Counted from the first letter of the stretch, positions 17,433 to 26,827 are shown. The stretch: DNA of 64,000 nt from Acidithiobacillus_B sp049965315 (GCF_049965315.1 NZ_JBMFWL010000007.1:1-64000), one strand, 5' to 3'. Notes: a model not told the origin generated them from the letters alone. Translations and numbers: made by a program.

Positions 17433-17477
17433 TGTTGGGATAAATATGGCGCCTAGTTCGCCACTGCAAAATCGGGC

Positions 17478-19070
17478 TCAGACCACGCCCTGGCTGCGCA
17501 GGTAATCCTCATAACTGCCCTTGAAATCGGTGAGGCCTTGGGGGGTGATTTCGAGGATGCGCGTGGCCAGGGAGGAGACGAATTCGCGGTCGTGGCTGAC
17601 AAAGATCAGCGTCCCGTCGTATTTCTCCAGGGCCTGGTTGAGGGATTCGATGGACTCCATGTCGAGATGGTTGGTGGGCTCGTCCAGGATGAGGACATTG
17701 GGCTGCTGCAGCATGAGCTTGCCGAAGAGCATCCGCCCCTTTTCCCCGCCCGAGAGCACCTTCACCGGCTTTTTGATCTGATCCTGGGAAAAGAGGAGGC
17801 GGCCGAGGGTGCCGCGGATCGCCTGCTCGTCATCCTGCGGCTTGCGCCACTGGTTCATCCAGTCGAAGAGGGAGAGATCTTTGGCAAATTCGCTGGCGTA
17901 ATCCTGGGCGAAATAGCCGATCTGGGCGTTGTCCGACCATTTGATTTCCCCCTCGTCGGGTTCCATCTCTCCCACCAGACAGCGCAGCAGCGTCGTCTTG
18001 CCGAGGCCGTTGGAACCGATGAGGGCGATATGCTCCCCCGCTTCCACATGCAAACGCAGCTTGCGAAACAGGGTGTTGCCGTCGAAGCCCTTGCTGATGC
18101 CCTTGATCTCCAGGGCATTGCGATAGAGTTTCTTGTCCTGGTTGAAGACCAGATAGGGATTCTGGCGGCTGGAGGGCTTGACGTCTTCGAGCTTGATCTT
18201 TTCCATCTGCCGGGCCCGGGAGGTGGCTTGTTTGGCCTTGGAGGCATTGGCGGAAAAACGGCTGACAAAGCTTTGCAGTTCGGCGATTTTTTCCTTTTTC
18301 TTGCTGTTGTCGGCCAGGAGCTGGTCGCGCACCAGGGTGGAAGCCGTCATGTACTCGTCATAGTTGCCGGGGTAGATGCGCAGTTCGCCATAGTCCAGGT
18401 CGGCCATGTGGGTGCAGACGCTGTTGAGGAAATGGCGGTCATGGGAAATGATGATGACCGTGCTGTTGAGGCCGTTGATGAGGTCTTCCAGCCAGCGGAT
18501 GGTGTTGATGTCGAGGTTGTTGGTGGGCTCGTCGAGGAGCAGGATCTCGGGGTCGGCAAAGAGCGCCTGGGCCAGCAATACCCGCAGTTTCCAGCCAGGG
18601 GCCACGGCCGCCATGAGACCGTTGTGCTGTTCCATGGGAATGCCCACGCCGATCAGCAGTTCCCCGGCCCGGGACTCGGCGGTATAGCCGTCCAGTTCGG
18701 CGAATTCCACTTCCAGGTCGGCCACCTGCATGCCTTCGGCCGCGCTCATCTCGGGCAGGGCATAGAGGCGTTCCCGCTCCTGTTTCACGCGCCACAGCTC
18801 GGCATGGCCCATGATGACGGTATCCAGCACCGTGCATTGCTCAAAGGCGAACTGGTCCTGGCGCAACTTGCCCAGGCGTTCGCCGGCACTGAGGCTCACG
18901 GTGCCGGAGCTGGGTTCCAGATCGCCGCCGAGGATCTTCATCAGCGTCGTCTTGCCGCTGCCGTTGGCCCCGATGAGTCCGTAGCGGTTGCCGTCGCCGA
19001 ACTTGACGGAGATGTTTTCAAAGAGGGGCTTGGCCCCGAACTGCATGGTGATGTTCGCTGTGCTGAGCAA
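17478..19070 (-). CDS. ybiT: ABC-F ATPase YbiT
   Basis: Duplicated ABC ATPase without membrane domains, the ABC-F class that binds the ribosome E site. I place the start at a TTG (19070), giving 530 residues, the size of E. coli YbiT, with TMQFGAKPLFENISVKFG right after it; the ATG at 19157 adds 29 unrelated residues. Walker A motifs are GANGSGKT and GSNGLGKT; Walker B motifs ILLLDEPTNNLD and LILDEPTNHLD; the second signature is LSGGEK while the first is the degenerate VAPGWKLR typical of YbiT. The linker between domains (about 245-320) is rich in Lys and Arg. The exact function of YbiT in translation is not settled. Confidence 0.92.
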   Translation of the reverse strand: MLSTANITMQFGAKPLFENISVKFGDGNRYGLIGANGSGKTTLMKILGGDLEPSSGTVSLSAGERLGKLRQDQFAFEQCTVLDTVIMGHAELWRVKQERERLYALPEMSAAEGMQVADLEVEFAELDGYTAESRAGELLIGVGIPMEQHNGLMAAVAPGWKLRVLLAQALFADPEILLLDEPTNNLDINTIRWLEDLINGLNSTVIIISHDRHFLNSVCTHMADLDYGELRIYPGNYDEYMTASTLVRDQLLADNSKKKEKIAELQSFVSRFSANASKAKQATSRARQMEKIKLEDVKPSSRQNPYLVFNQDKKLYRNALEIKGISKGFDGNTLFRKLRLHVEAGEHIALIGSNGLGKTTLLRCLVGEMEPDEGEIKWSDNAQIGYFAQDYASEFAKDLSLFDWMNQWRKPQDDEQAIRGTLGRLLFSQDQIKKPVKVLSGGEKGRMLFGKLMLQQPNVLILDEPTNHLDMESIESLNQALEKYDGTLIFVSHDREFVSSLATRILEITPQGLTDFKGSYEDYLRSQGVV

Positions 19071-19248
19071 GGTCTGGTTCCGAAAGGTGAGTGAGAAAAA
19101 ACCACGTGGATCTGCGGGCGGCTCGCAACGGGGGGCGGGGGTCGTCCGCTGCTCCATGGATGCAAGGTTTCCGCTATATTACCATAAAATCACGGGATGT
19201 TTGGATTGCTCCAGTCTCCCATGCCGTTTCAGCCCGCAAAGGAAATCC

Positions 19249-19794
19249 ATGCGTTACCGCAAGTCCGCCGCGCTTTTCGCCATCCTGCTCCCCGCTCTTC
19301 TCCTCTCCGGCTGTGCCACTACGGCGCAGATCAGCCCGCCCACAGCCATGACAGCGACGCAGGCCTCGCGGACCGCCACCCTGGCCCTGCGCGCGGCCCG
19401 GGAGGCCCGGCAGAAGGAAGCCGCGATCCGGGCGCAAAAGGCCCAGGCGGCGCAAGCGTTCTGCAGCCGCTGGCAGCGGGGCCTGCGCCTGGCCAGGCGC
19501 AACCTGATGGGCTGTGCGCAGATGCCGGCGAGGGAGCAGCCCTTCTGCTGGGATGCGGTGTCCCAGTGGAGCGCGGACGAAGGGACGGCCTTTACCCGGC
19601 TGTCCGTTGTGCTGAGCAACACCCCTTTCTACGCCGCCAGCCGGCAGGCGGCGACATTTTTTTCTCTCTCCCAATCCTGGATCAGCGCCTGCCGGAAAGA
19701 TCACGAATCCTGCGCCGCTGCGCCTCAGGTTACCAGGATGCAATCCCTCAAGGCGCAGGTGAACGCCCGTTGCCAGACCCTGCCCTTACGCTGA
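19249..19794 (+). CDS. Putative cysteine-rich lipoprotein, unknown function
   Basis: 181 residues with a lipoprotein signal peptide: basic start MRYRKS, hydrophobic stretch, lipobox LLSG before Cys22. The mature part has an Ala/Arg/Gln-rich helix (about 35-70) and then six further cysteines spread over the C-terminal 110 residues (for example AFCSRWQ, LMGCAQM, FCWDAV, ACRKDHESC), which suggests disulfides in the periplasm. No family is recognised. AAAGGAAA precedes the ATG. It is divergent from ybiT and overlaps the convergent dipeptidase gene by 9 bp. Confidence 0.75.
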   Translation: MRYRKSAALFAILLPALLLSGCATTAQISPPTAMTATQASRTATLALRAAREARQKEAAIRAQKAQAAQAFCSRWQRGLRLARRNLMGCAQMPAREQPFCWDAVSQWSADEGTAFTRLSVVLSNTPFYAASRQAATFFSLSQSWISACRKDHESCAAAPQVTRMQSLKAQVNARCQTLPLR

Positions 19795-20448
19795 CGGCGC
19801 CGGTTCCGCTCCCAGGGGAAAATCGAAATAACGCTCCGGGTAGGGCTCATTGCGCAGGGTGAAGTGCCACCACTCCAGCGGGCTTTGCCCAAAGCCCTGG
19901 GCGCGCATGAGTTGCTGCAGCAGGAGGCGGTTGGCCCTTTCCTGGAGGCCGATGGCGACGGCATGGGGCCAGGATGCGGGGCCAAAGAAGTCGAACTCCG
20001 TCCCCATGGGGAGGGTGTCTCCCGCCGCACTCCGCGCGCAGAGGGTGAGATCCACCGTGCTGCCCCGGCTATGGCTGGAACGCGCCGCCAGATAGCCGGC
20101 GGCAAAGAGTTCGGCCTTGGCCAGGCTGGGATGAAAGCGTTGGCGAAGCCGCGCATCCTCCACCCCATCCCCGGCCCAGCACAGGAAATGCCGCACCGCC
20201 CGCGCCGGGCGATAGGCATCCAGGATCAGCAGGGAGAGATCCATGGCCAGCAAGGCCTCCTGCACCGGAAGCAGGGCCCGGGCCGCCGCCTCGCTGAGCC
20301 AGGGCCGGGGGTCTGTATAACCAGCCACCGGAGCGCCGGTAAAATTATTCGGCCCGGCATAGCGCAGGTCGCAATGCAGCTCCGGGATGACTCGTAGCAG
20401 ATCCACAAAATCCGGCGGGCGCTTTTCATTCATTTCAGGCAATACCAT
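19786..20448 (-). CDS. D-alanyl-D-alanine dipeptidase, VanX/DdpX family
   Basis: Zinc peptidase that hydrolyses D-Ala-D-Ala. Zinc-site motifs are SSHSRGSTVDLTL (the SxHxxGxxxD pattern) and EWWHF near the C-terminus; LLILDAYRPARA is the conserved catalytic-arginine strand. About 220 residues from the ATG at 20448, near the family norm; the frame is open to 20544, but that part is unlike the family. A GGAGG lies only 2 nt from this ATG and 8 nt from an in-frame TTG six bases later, so the true start is uncertain. No signal peptide is clear. No vancomycin-resistance genes are near, so a role in wall recycling is likely. Confidence 0.87.
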   Translation of the reverse strand: MVLPEMNEKRPPDFVDLLRVIPELHCDLRYAGPNNFTGAPVAGYTDPRPWLSEAAARALLPVQEALLAMDLSLLILDAYRPARAVRHFLCWAGDGVEDARLRQRFHPSLAKAELFAAGYLAARSSHSRGSTVDLTLCARSAAGDTLPMGTEFDFFGPASWPHAVAIGLQERANRLLLQQLMRAQGFGQSPLEWWHFTLRNEPYPERYFDFPLGAEPAPSA

Positions 20449-20697
20449 ATCCTCCAACCGGTGTTTCAACAATGCCAAGCTGGCCGCTATCCTGGCAGCC
20501 CATACCATGGGATCGATACGCTGTTCGCTGTCCAGCGCGGCCACAAAGGGAGTTATTGCCAGTGGCCCATCCTATGCCGAAGCCTACCGCCATGGCATTG
20601 ATGTGGCGATGAATATTTTCCATTCGCCAGGGCGGGAAAGGCGCCGGTTTCTACCCATGCCGCGACTGGACAAATAATTAAAATTTAATATATGGTT
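20449..20697. other. Intergenic region before the sucrose operon
   Basis: No credible gene. The last part (20671-20697) is an A/T-rich tract (ATAATTAAAATTTAATATA) unlike the GC-rich surroundings and the likely promoter zone for mscS; a TAATAT -10-like hexamer lies at 20686-20691 without a clear -35. Confidence 0.4.
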
Positions 20698-20730
20698 AAA
20701 AGAGATGCCCGGAATCGGGTTATCTCTTTT
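20698..20730 (+). terminator. Terminator-like hairpin in the mscS leader
   Basis: AAAAGAGAT (20698-20706) pairs with ATCTCTTTT (20722-20730); inside, CCCG pairs with CGGG around a GAAT loop. The flanking A and T runs make it a bidirectional intrinsic-terminator shape. It sits 26 nt before the mscS start and downstream of the A/T-rich promoter-like tract, so it could be an attenuator as well as a boundary. Confidence 0.5.
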
Positions 20731-20756
20731 CATTATATCACGAAAGGAAGCAACTG

Positions 20757-21323
20757 ATGGAACTCGTGCGACACCTGATCAGTGATCCGGACTGGTGGTT
20801 GAAAAGGCTGCTTGCCAGCATCTTGCTGATCCTGGGATATTGGCTCATTAACCGTGTCCTGGGCAATGCCATCACCAGTCTCAATGGCCTGCTCAAAAAA
20901 CACCGGCCCATATCCAGATCCATATCCAGCAGCTATGCGGCCATCTTCCGACGGGTAATGCGTTGGGCCCTTGGACTGTTGCTGCTGGTGCTCATTCTGC
21001 GGGTCTGGGGCGCCGATGTGTCGGTGGTCTGGACGACCTTTGTGGGCATGCTGGCCGTCATCGGCGTGGGCCTTCTGGCCACGTGGACCATGGCGAGCAA
21101 TGTCACTGCGCGCTTTTTCATCTGGTTCTGGCAACCCGTGCGCCTGGGCCAGCGCATCGAGATCTTTCCGGAAAATCTCTGCGGCCGGGTGACGGAAGAA
21201 AACCTCATGTTTACCGAATTGCGCCAGGATGACGGGCATGTCATCGTCATTCCCAACAATCTGCTTTTCCAGCGCGTCATCCGTCGCGCTCCGGAGAATG
21301 GTCCGGGGGACAAAAAGGAATGA
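20757..21323 (+). CDS. MscS-family small-conductance mechanosensitive channel, short form
   Basis: 188-residue membrane protein. It has a hydrophobic helix at about 17-40, a second at 66-88 and a pore-helix-like segment at 92-112 (TFVGMLAVIGVGLLATWTMA, where small residues line the pore as in MscS TM3), then the MscS beta domain (FFIWFWQPVRLGQRIEI) and a shortened C-terminus. Shorter than E. coli MscS (286), lacking most of the cytoplasmic cage. Such channels release small solutes upon osmotic downshift. It overlaps frk by 4 nt (ATGA). Confidence 0.83.
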   Translation: MELVRHLISDPDWWLKRLLASILLILGYWLINRVLGNAITSLNGLLKKHRPISRSISSSYAAIFRRVMRWALGLLLLVLILRVWGADVSVVWTTFVGMLAVIGVGLLATWTMASNVTARFFIWFWQPVRLGQRIEIFPENLCGRVTEENLMFTELRQDDGHVIVIPNNLLFQRVIRRAPENGPGDKKE

Positions 21324-22261
21324 CCATGGCAGGGCAGATGGCGCGCCCGCCGAGCATGGCCGAGCGTGCGCGCCGGGAAGGACTCGTTTTTGGGGAATGT
21401 CTCTTTGACCATTTTCCCGATGGCGATCGGGTGGGCGGTGCTCCCCTCAATGTGGCCCGTCACCTCTGGGCACTGGGGCAGCAGCCGTTGCTGGTGAGCC
21501 GCGTCGGGCAGGATGCCCGGGGCGCGCGTATCCGTGCCCTTCTGGGCGCTTGGGGAATGGATGGGCGCGGCCTCCAGGAAGACCCCCAACGCCCTACGGG
21601 CAGGGTCGAGGTGGCGCCCGATGCCGTTCCGGGTCACCAATTCCGCATCCTTCCTCGGCAGGCCTACGACCGGATTGCCTGGCCCGCCGGATTGCCCCCC
21701 GCGGCGCCGATCGCTTTCCTCTATCACGGCACCCTGGCCCTGCGGGAGCCGGGTTCGCGGAGCACCTGGGAGCGCTTGGCGGGGCTGAGTGATTGGCGTT
21801 TTGTGGACCTCAACCTGCGGGCGCCCTGGTGGACGGCCGATTTGCTGGCGGCCGTGCTCCCCGGGACTCGGGTGCTCAAACTGAACGCGGACGAACTGGA
21901 TATCCTGGATGAAGTTTTTTCCCTGCATGGGGAAGGGAGGCAAGGTCGGGTGGCCGACCTGGCGCAACGCTTTGCCATCGGGGAGGTGCTCCTCACCAGG
22001 GGCGCGGCGGGCGCGGCTGCCTGGGAGGCGGGCCGCTGGCAGGAATGCCCGGCCCCGGTGGTGCAGGTCGAGGATACCGTCGGCGCCGGTGACGCCTTTG
22101 CGGCGGTGTGGATGGCGGGCATCCTGCGCGGCTGGTCGCTGGATCTGCGCCTCGCCCGCGCCCAGGCGCTGGCCGCGGCCATCTGCGCCATACGCGGGGC
22201 GCTGCCCGGCGACCCCGCATTTTATTCCCCCTTCCTCCGCGCCTGGGGGCTGCAACCATGA
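21320..22261 (+). CDS. Fructokinase, PfkB family
   Basis: 313-residue ribokinase-fold sugar kinase. GGAPLNVARHL near residue 40 is the substrate-binding motif usual in fructokinases; EDTVGAGDAFAA near the end is the PfkB signature with catalytic Asp. Located between mscS and sucrose-phosphate synthase, it would phosphorylate fructose released by sucrose synthase or hydrolysis, to fructose 6-phosphate for re-use. Both ends overlap the neighbours by 4 nt. An alternative start is the internal ATG three codons later. Confidence 0.88.
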   Translation: MTMAGQMARPPSMAERARREGLVFGECLFDHFPDGDRVGGAPLNVARHLWALGQQPLLVSRVGQDARGARIRALLGAWGMDGRGLQEDPQRPTGRVEVAPDAVPGHQFRILPRQAYDRIAWPAGLPPAAPIAFLYHGTLALREPGSRSTWERLAGLSDWRFVDLNLRAPWWTADLLAAVLPGTRVLKLNADELDILDEVFSLHGEGRQGRVADLAQRFAIGEVLLTRGAAGAAAWEAGRWQECPAPVVQVEDTVGAGDAFAAVWMAGILRGWSLDLRLARAQALAAAICAIRGALPGDPAFYSPFLRAWGLQP

Positions 22262-24393
22262 CGGACCATGATGGGCTTTACATCCTGATGCTGAGTCTCC
22301 ATGGGCGGATTCGCGGCGAGCCGGAACTGGGGGTCGATGCGGATACCGGCGGGCAGGTGGGCTATGTGCTGGACCTGATCAAGGCGCTGGACAGCGATCC
22401 TGCGGTAGCGCAAGTGGACCTGCTCACGCGGCGCATCATGGATTCGCATGTGGACGCCGCCTACGGGCAAGAAGAAGAACTTTTGGGGAAGAAGAGCCGC
22501 ATCGTGCGTCTCCCCTTCGGCCCGCGGCGCTACCTGCGCAAGGAGCTTCTCTGGACCCACCTGGACTGCCTGGTGGACCGCTGCCTGCAGTTCATCCGCG
22601 CCCAGGGTCGCATCCCCGACCTCATCCACAGCCATTACGCCGATGCGGGTTACGTCGGCGTGCGCCTGGCCAGACTGCTGGGGGTGCCGCTGGTGCATAC
22701 GGGCCACTCCCTGGGGCGCAGCAAGCGCGCACGTCTCCTGGCGGCGGGCCACAAGGAAACGACCATTGATCGCGAATTCCATTTTCCGCAACGGATCGCC
22801 GCCGAAGAGGAAGTCCTCAGCGAGGCGGCCCTGGTCATTGCCAGCACGCAGCAGGAAGTGGAGGAGCAATATGGCCGCTATGCGGGACATCAGCGTGTCC
22901 CCTATGCGGTGATCCCGCCCGGGGTGCACCTGTCCCGTTTTGCCCCCGGCAGGCGGCGGGGCGCAACGGCCTTGCTGGCGAGCTTGCGCCGTTTTTTGCA
23001 TGATCCCCTGCGTCCGCCCATTCTCGCCATCGCCCGGCCCGATGAAAAAAAGAATTTCGGCCGCCTGCTCCAGGCCTATGGCGAGTCGCCTGCACTGCAG
23101 GCCAGGGCCAATCTCATCCTCATCATGGGCCAGCGCGAAGATCTCAAGGCCCTGGACCATCATGCGCGGCAGGTGATCGAGGGCGTTCTGCAGGATATCG
23201 ACCGCTACGATCTCTATGGCAAGGTGGCCATTCCCAAGCACCATGAGGCGGAGGAGATTCCCGAATATTATCGTTTCGCGGCCATCCACAAGGGGGTCTT
23301 CATCAATCCCGCCCTCACCGAGCCCTTCGGCCTGACGCTGCTGGAGGCCGCGGCATCGGGATTGCCGGTGGTGGCCACGGCCAATGGCGGTCCCCAGGAG
23401 ATCCTGCGCCATTGCCACAACGGCCTGTTGGTGGACCCCCTGGACATCGAGGCCATGGGCAACGCCTTGCATCATGTCCTGGAAGATGGCGCGGCCTGGC
23501 GGCGCTGGGCGCGGAACGGTTTGAACGGTGTGCGCCGGGTCTACAATTGGGAGGCTCATGCCGGTCGTTACCTTATGGAGTTGAAAAAACTCCTGCGCCG
23601 CCAGCGCAAATCACAGCGGCGCCAACGCGTGGCCCTGCATGAAACCCACAATATCCTGCCCCTGGCGCGGCAGGTGATCATGACCGACATCGACAATACC
23701 CTGGTGGGAGATGCGGCCGGAACCAGGGCGCTGCTGGCCTGGCTGGATGCCCACCCGCAAGTGGCCTTTGGCGTCGCCACGGGACGTAATCTCAAGCAAA
23801 CCCTGAGCATCCTGAAGGAGCATGAGATCCCGCGCCCCGACATCCTGATCACGGACGTGGGGACCAGGATCGTCTATGGCGCCAAGCTGCGCGATGACCT
23901 GGGCTGGGCGGGGCACCTGCGCCACCGCTGGTGGCGCGACGGCGTGCTGGAGGCCCTGCGGGACTGCCCGGGTTTGCGCCTGCAGGAGGCATTTACCCAG
24001 AGCGAGTTCAAGGTGAGCTATTTTACCGATCCGCGGCGCCCGCCCGCGCCGGCGGACCTGCGCCGCCGCCTGCGCGGGAACCATATCGCGGCCAATCTGG
24101 TCTTCTCTCATGGGCGCTTCCTCGACGTGCTCCCGGCGCGGGCCTCCAAGGGCCACGCCATTCGCTTCCTCGCCTTCCGCTGGGGCCTGCCCCTGGGGGC
24201 GTTCCTGGCGGCCGGGGATTCGGGCAATGACATCGAGATGCTGGGCGGTGAAATGCTGGGCGTGGTGGTGGGCAACCATAGCACCGAACTGGCCCAGCTC
24301 AAGGGCAGTCATCATGTCTATTTCGCCCAAGGGGATTACGCCTTCGGGATTCTGGAAGGCATCGAACACTACGGCTTCGCCAAGGAGAAATAG
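22258..24393 (+). CDS. sps: Sucrose-phosphate synthase with C-terminal phosphatase domain
   Basis: 711 residues from the ATG at 22258 overlapping the frk stop. Residues about 10-455 are a GT4 glycosyltransferase with the SPS motif DADTGGQVGYVLDL near the N-terminus and ALTEPFGLTLLEAAASGLPV, the nucleotide-sugar site. Residues about 475-700 form a HAD phosphatase (TDIDNTLVGD, with Asp477 and Asp479; GDSGNDIEMLGG near the end), resembling sucrose-phosphate phosphatase. The fusion would make sucrose from UDP-glucose and fructose 6-phosphate and remove the phosphate. In many homologues the HAD domain is inactive; here the key aspartates are present. Confidence 0.92.
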   Translation: MTDHDGLYILMLSLHGRIRGEPELGVDADTGGQVGYVLDLIKALDSDPAVAQVDLLTRRIMDSHVDAAYGQEEELLGKKSRIVRLPFGPRRYLRKELLWTHLDCLVDRCLQFIRAQGRIPDLIHSHYADAGYVGVRLARLLGVPLVHTGHSLGRSKRARLLAAGHKETTIDREFHFPQRIAAEEEVLSEAALVIASTQQEVEEQYGRYAGHQRVPYAVIPPGVHLSRFAPGRRRGATALLASLRRFLHDPLRPPILAIARPDEKKNFGRLLQAYGESPALQARANLILIMGQREDLKALDHHARQVIEGVLQDIDRYDLYGKVAIPKHHEAEEIPEYYRFAAIHKGVFINPALTEPFGLTLLEAAASGLPVVATANGGPQEILRHCHNGLLVDPLDIEAMGNALHHVLEDGAAWRRWARNGLNGVRRVYNWEAHAGRYLMELKKLLRRQRKSQRRQRVALHETHNILPLARQVIMTDIDNTLVGDAAGTRALLAWLDAHPQVAFGVATGRNLKQTLSILKEHEIPRPDILITDVGTRIVYGAKLRDDLGWAGHLRHRWWRDGVLEALRDCPGLRLQEAFTQSEFKVSYFTDPRRPPAPADLRRRLRGNHIAANLVFSHGRFLDVLPARASKGHAIRFLAFRWGLPLGAFLAAGDSGNDIEMLGGEMLGVVVGNHSTELAQLKGSHHVYFAQGDYAFGILEGIEHYGFAKEK

Positions 24394-24395
24394 CC

Positions 24396-26804
24396 ATGAT
24401 CGACCGCCTGCGCGCCTTCCTTGCGGCCCATCGCCAACAGGCCTATGCGCTGCTCCGCCCCTTGGCGGATCTGGGCCGTCCCTTTCTTCTGCATACGGAT
24501 CTGGAGAAAAGCCTGGAGGAATATTGCGCGCGGGAAGACTGCAGCGCCATCGCCGAACTGGAGACCATCAAGGCCTTTTTTGCCAGCACCCAGGAAGCGA
24601 TAGTGACGCCCACCTGGATTTGTTTCGCCCTGCGCCTGGCCCCGGGACGCTGGGAATATCTGCGCATCCACCAGGAACAATTGGGTCTGGAAGCCCTGGA
24701 GGTCGACGAGTTTTTACGCTTGAAGGAACTGCAGATCCTGCCGCGGCAGCAAGGGCCGGTATTGACCGTGGATTTTGCCCCCTTTCGCCGGAATCGCTTG
24801 CGCCTGCGCAATGAGGAAAGCATCGGTCACGGTCTGGTCTATATGAACCGCCAGTTGGGGGGCCAGCTTTTCGCCGACATCGAAAGCGGCCGCAAACGCA
24901 TTCTCGATTTTTTGACCCTGCACAAGCTGAACGGCCAGCCGCTCATGACCTTTGATCAGACGCCGGGTTTCGAGGACTTGCGGGAGGCCGTCCAGTTCCT
25001 GCGCCGCCTGCCCAAAGCCCTGCCCTGGGCGGACTTCGCGGCGGAGATGGCCCGGCGCGGCTTTGCCCCCGGTTGGGGAAATACCGCCGAGCGTACGGCC
25101 GAGACCATGCGCATGCTGATGGAGCTGCTGGATGCCCCGTCCGCCCAAAACCTGGAGACCTTCATGGATCGCATCCCCATGATCTCCCAGGTGCTGATCC
25201 TCTCCATCCACGGCTGGTTTGCCCAGGACCAGGTGCTGGGCCGCCCGGATACGGGGGGGCAGGTGGTCTACATCCTGGATCAGGCGCGCGCCCTGGAGCG
25301 GGAGATGCGGCAACGCTTCATCGCCCAGGGCGTGGATATCGAGCCGCGCATCCTCATCGCCACCCGCCTCATCCCCGCAGCCGACGGCACCACCTGCAAC
25401 GAGCGCCTGGAATCCGTCAACGGCAGCGAGAATGTGCAGATCCTGCGCGTCCCCTTCCGCGAGGAAAATGGCGAGATCGTCCCTCAGTGGATCTCCCGCT
25501 TCGCCGTCTGGCCTTACCTGGAACGCTATGCGGAGGATCTGGAGCGCGAAAGTCTGGCGGAGTTTGGCCGCCGACCTGATTTGCTGATTGGCAACTATTC
25601 CGATGGCAATCTGGTCGCCAGCCTGCTCAGCAACCGCCTCGGCGTCACCCAGTGCAACATCGCCCATGCCCTGGAGAAAAGCAAATATCTCTTTGCCGAT
25701 CTCTATTGGCAAGATCATGAGGAAACCCATCACTTCGCCTGTCAGTTTACGGCGGACCTCATCAGCATGAACGCCGCCGACATCGTGGTCACCAGCACCT
25801 ATCAGGAAATCGCCGGCACCGATGACGAAATCGGCCAATACGAGAGCCATCAGGATTATACGCTGCCCCGCCTCTACCGGGTGGTCAACGGCATCGATGT
25901 CTATGATGCCAAGTTCAACATCGTCTCCCCCGGCGCCGATGCCCACTATTATTTCCCTTATGACGCGGAGGCAAAACGCCTGCGTTTTCTCTCTGCGGAG
26001 ATTGACGAACTCCTTTTTGGCCAAAGTCCGGGGGAGGACCGGCGCGGCGTTCTGAGGGAGCCCCACAAGCCCATTTTGTTCAGCATGGCCCGCCTCGACC
26101 ACATCAAGAACCTCACCGGTCTGGCCGAACTCTTTGGCGCCTCGCCACGCCTGCGGCAACTGGCCAATCTGGTCATCATCGGTGGCCATGTCCAGGCCGG
26201 ACGCTCCAGCGACCGCGAAGAGCAGGAGGAGATCCGGCGCATGCATGCCATCATGGATCAATACCACCTGGATGGGGAAATGCGCTGGCTGGGGACGCTT
26301 CTCGACAAGAATGTCGCCGGTGAACTCTACCGCTGCGTGGCCGATCATCGCGGTGTCTTTGTGCAGCCCGCCCTCTTCGAGGCCTTCGGCCTGACGGTCA
26401 TCGAGGCCATGAGTTCCGGTTTGCCCGTTTTCGCCACCCGCTTTGGCGGGCCCTTGGAAATCATCGAGGATGGCGTTTCCGGATTCCACATCGACCCTAC
26501 CGATCATCAGGGCAGCGCCGAGCGGATCATCGCTTTCCTGGAAGCGGCGCAAACGCAGCCCGAAACCTGGGAAGCCATCTCCCGCGGCGGCATCGCCCGT
26601 GTTGCGGCCCGCTATACTTGGCAAAGCTATGCCGAACGCCTCATGACGCTGGCGCGCATCTACGGTTTCTGGCGCTATGCCCAGGGCATGGACCGGGCGC
26701 CCATGCGCCGCTATCTGGAGATGTTTTACCACCTGCAGTGGCGCCCTTTGGCGGCGGCGATTGCCAGCGGATCTCCAGCGGCTACGGCGGACGAGGAGGA
26801 ATGA
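24396..26804 (+). CDS. susA: Sucrose synthase
   Basis: 802-residue GT4 enzyme converting sucrose plus NDP to fructose plus NDP-glucose, reversibly. The N-terminal regulatory region (about 1-260) is followed by the GT-B core with IHGWFAQDQVLGRPDTGGQV and QPALFEAFGLTVIEAMSSGL, the donor site. From memory it is very similar to the characterised Acidithiobacillus caldus enzyme over the core and diverges mostly at the N-terminus. The bacterial enzyme prefers ADP in most species. It starts 2 nt after sps, so synthase and cleavage enzyme are co-expressed. Confidence 0.95.
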   Translation: MIDRLRAFLAAHRQQAYALLRPLADLGRPFLLHTDLEKSLEEYCAREDCSAIAELETIKAFFASTQEAIVTPTWICFALRLAPGRWEYLRIHQEQLGLEALEVDEFLRLKELQILPRQQGPVLTVDFAPFRRNRLRLRNEESIGHGLVYMNRQLGGQLFADIESGRKRILDFLTLHKLNGQPLMTFDQTPGFEDLREAVQFLRRLPKALPWADFAAEMARRGFAPGWGNTAERTAETMRMLMELLDAPSAQNLETFMDRIPMISQVLILSIHGWFAQDQVLGRPDTGGQVVYILDQARALEREMRQRFIAQGVDIEPRILIATRLIPAADGTTCNERLESVNGSENVQILRVPFREENGEIVPQWISRFAVWPYLERYAEDLERESLAEFGRRPDLLIGNYSDGNLVASLLSNRLGVTQCNIAHALEKSKYLFADLYWQDHEETHHFACQFTADLISMNAADIVVTSTYQEIAGTDDEIGQYESHQDYTLPRLYRVVNGIDVYDAKFNIVSPGADAHYYFPYDAEAKRLRFLSAEIDELLFGQSPGEDRRGVLREPHKPILFSMARLDHIKNLTGLAELFGASPRLRQLANLVIIGGHVQAGRSSDREEQEEIRRMHAIMDQYHLDGEMRWLGTLLDKNVAGELYRCVADHRGVFVQPALFEAFGLTVIEAMSSGLPVFATRFGGPLEIIEDGVSGFHIDPTDHQGSAERIIAFLEAAQTQPETWEAISRGGIARVAARYTWQSYAERLMTLARIYGFWRYAQGMDRAPMRRYLEMFYHLQWRPLAAAIASGSPAATADEEE

Positions 26805-26827
26805 ACGCGGGCGGCAGGCCTTCCCGA

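Noticed and set aside
17265..17456. Short frames within the palindromic repeat (also 53539-54000 on the minus strand) with shared peptide sequence
   Set aside because: The similarity comes from the repeated DNA; nested inverted repeats and 3'-UTR position argue for a non-coding element.
17538..19094. 518-codon frame antisense to ybiT
   Set aside because: Low-complexity composition; the minus strand carries full ABC-F motifs.
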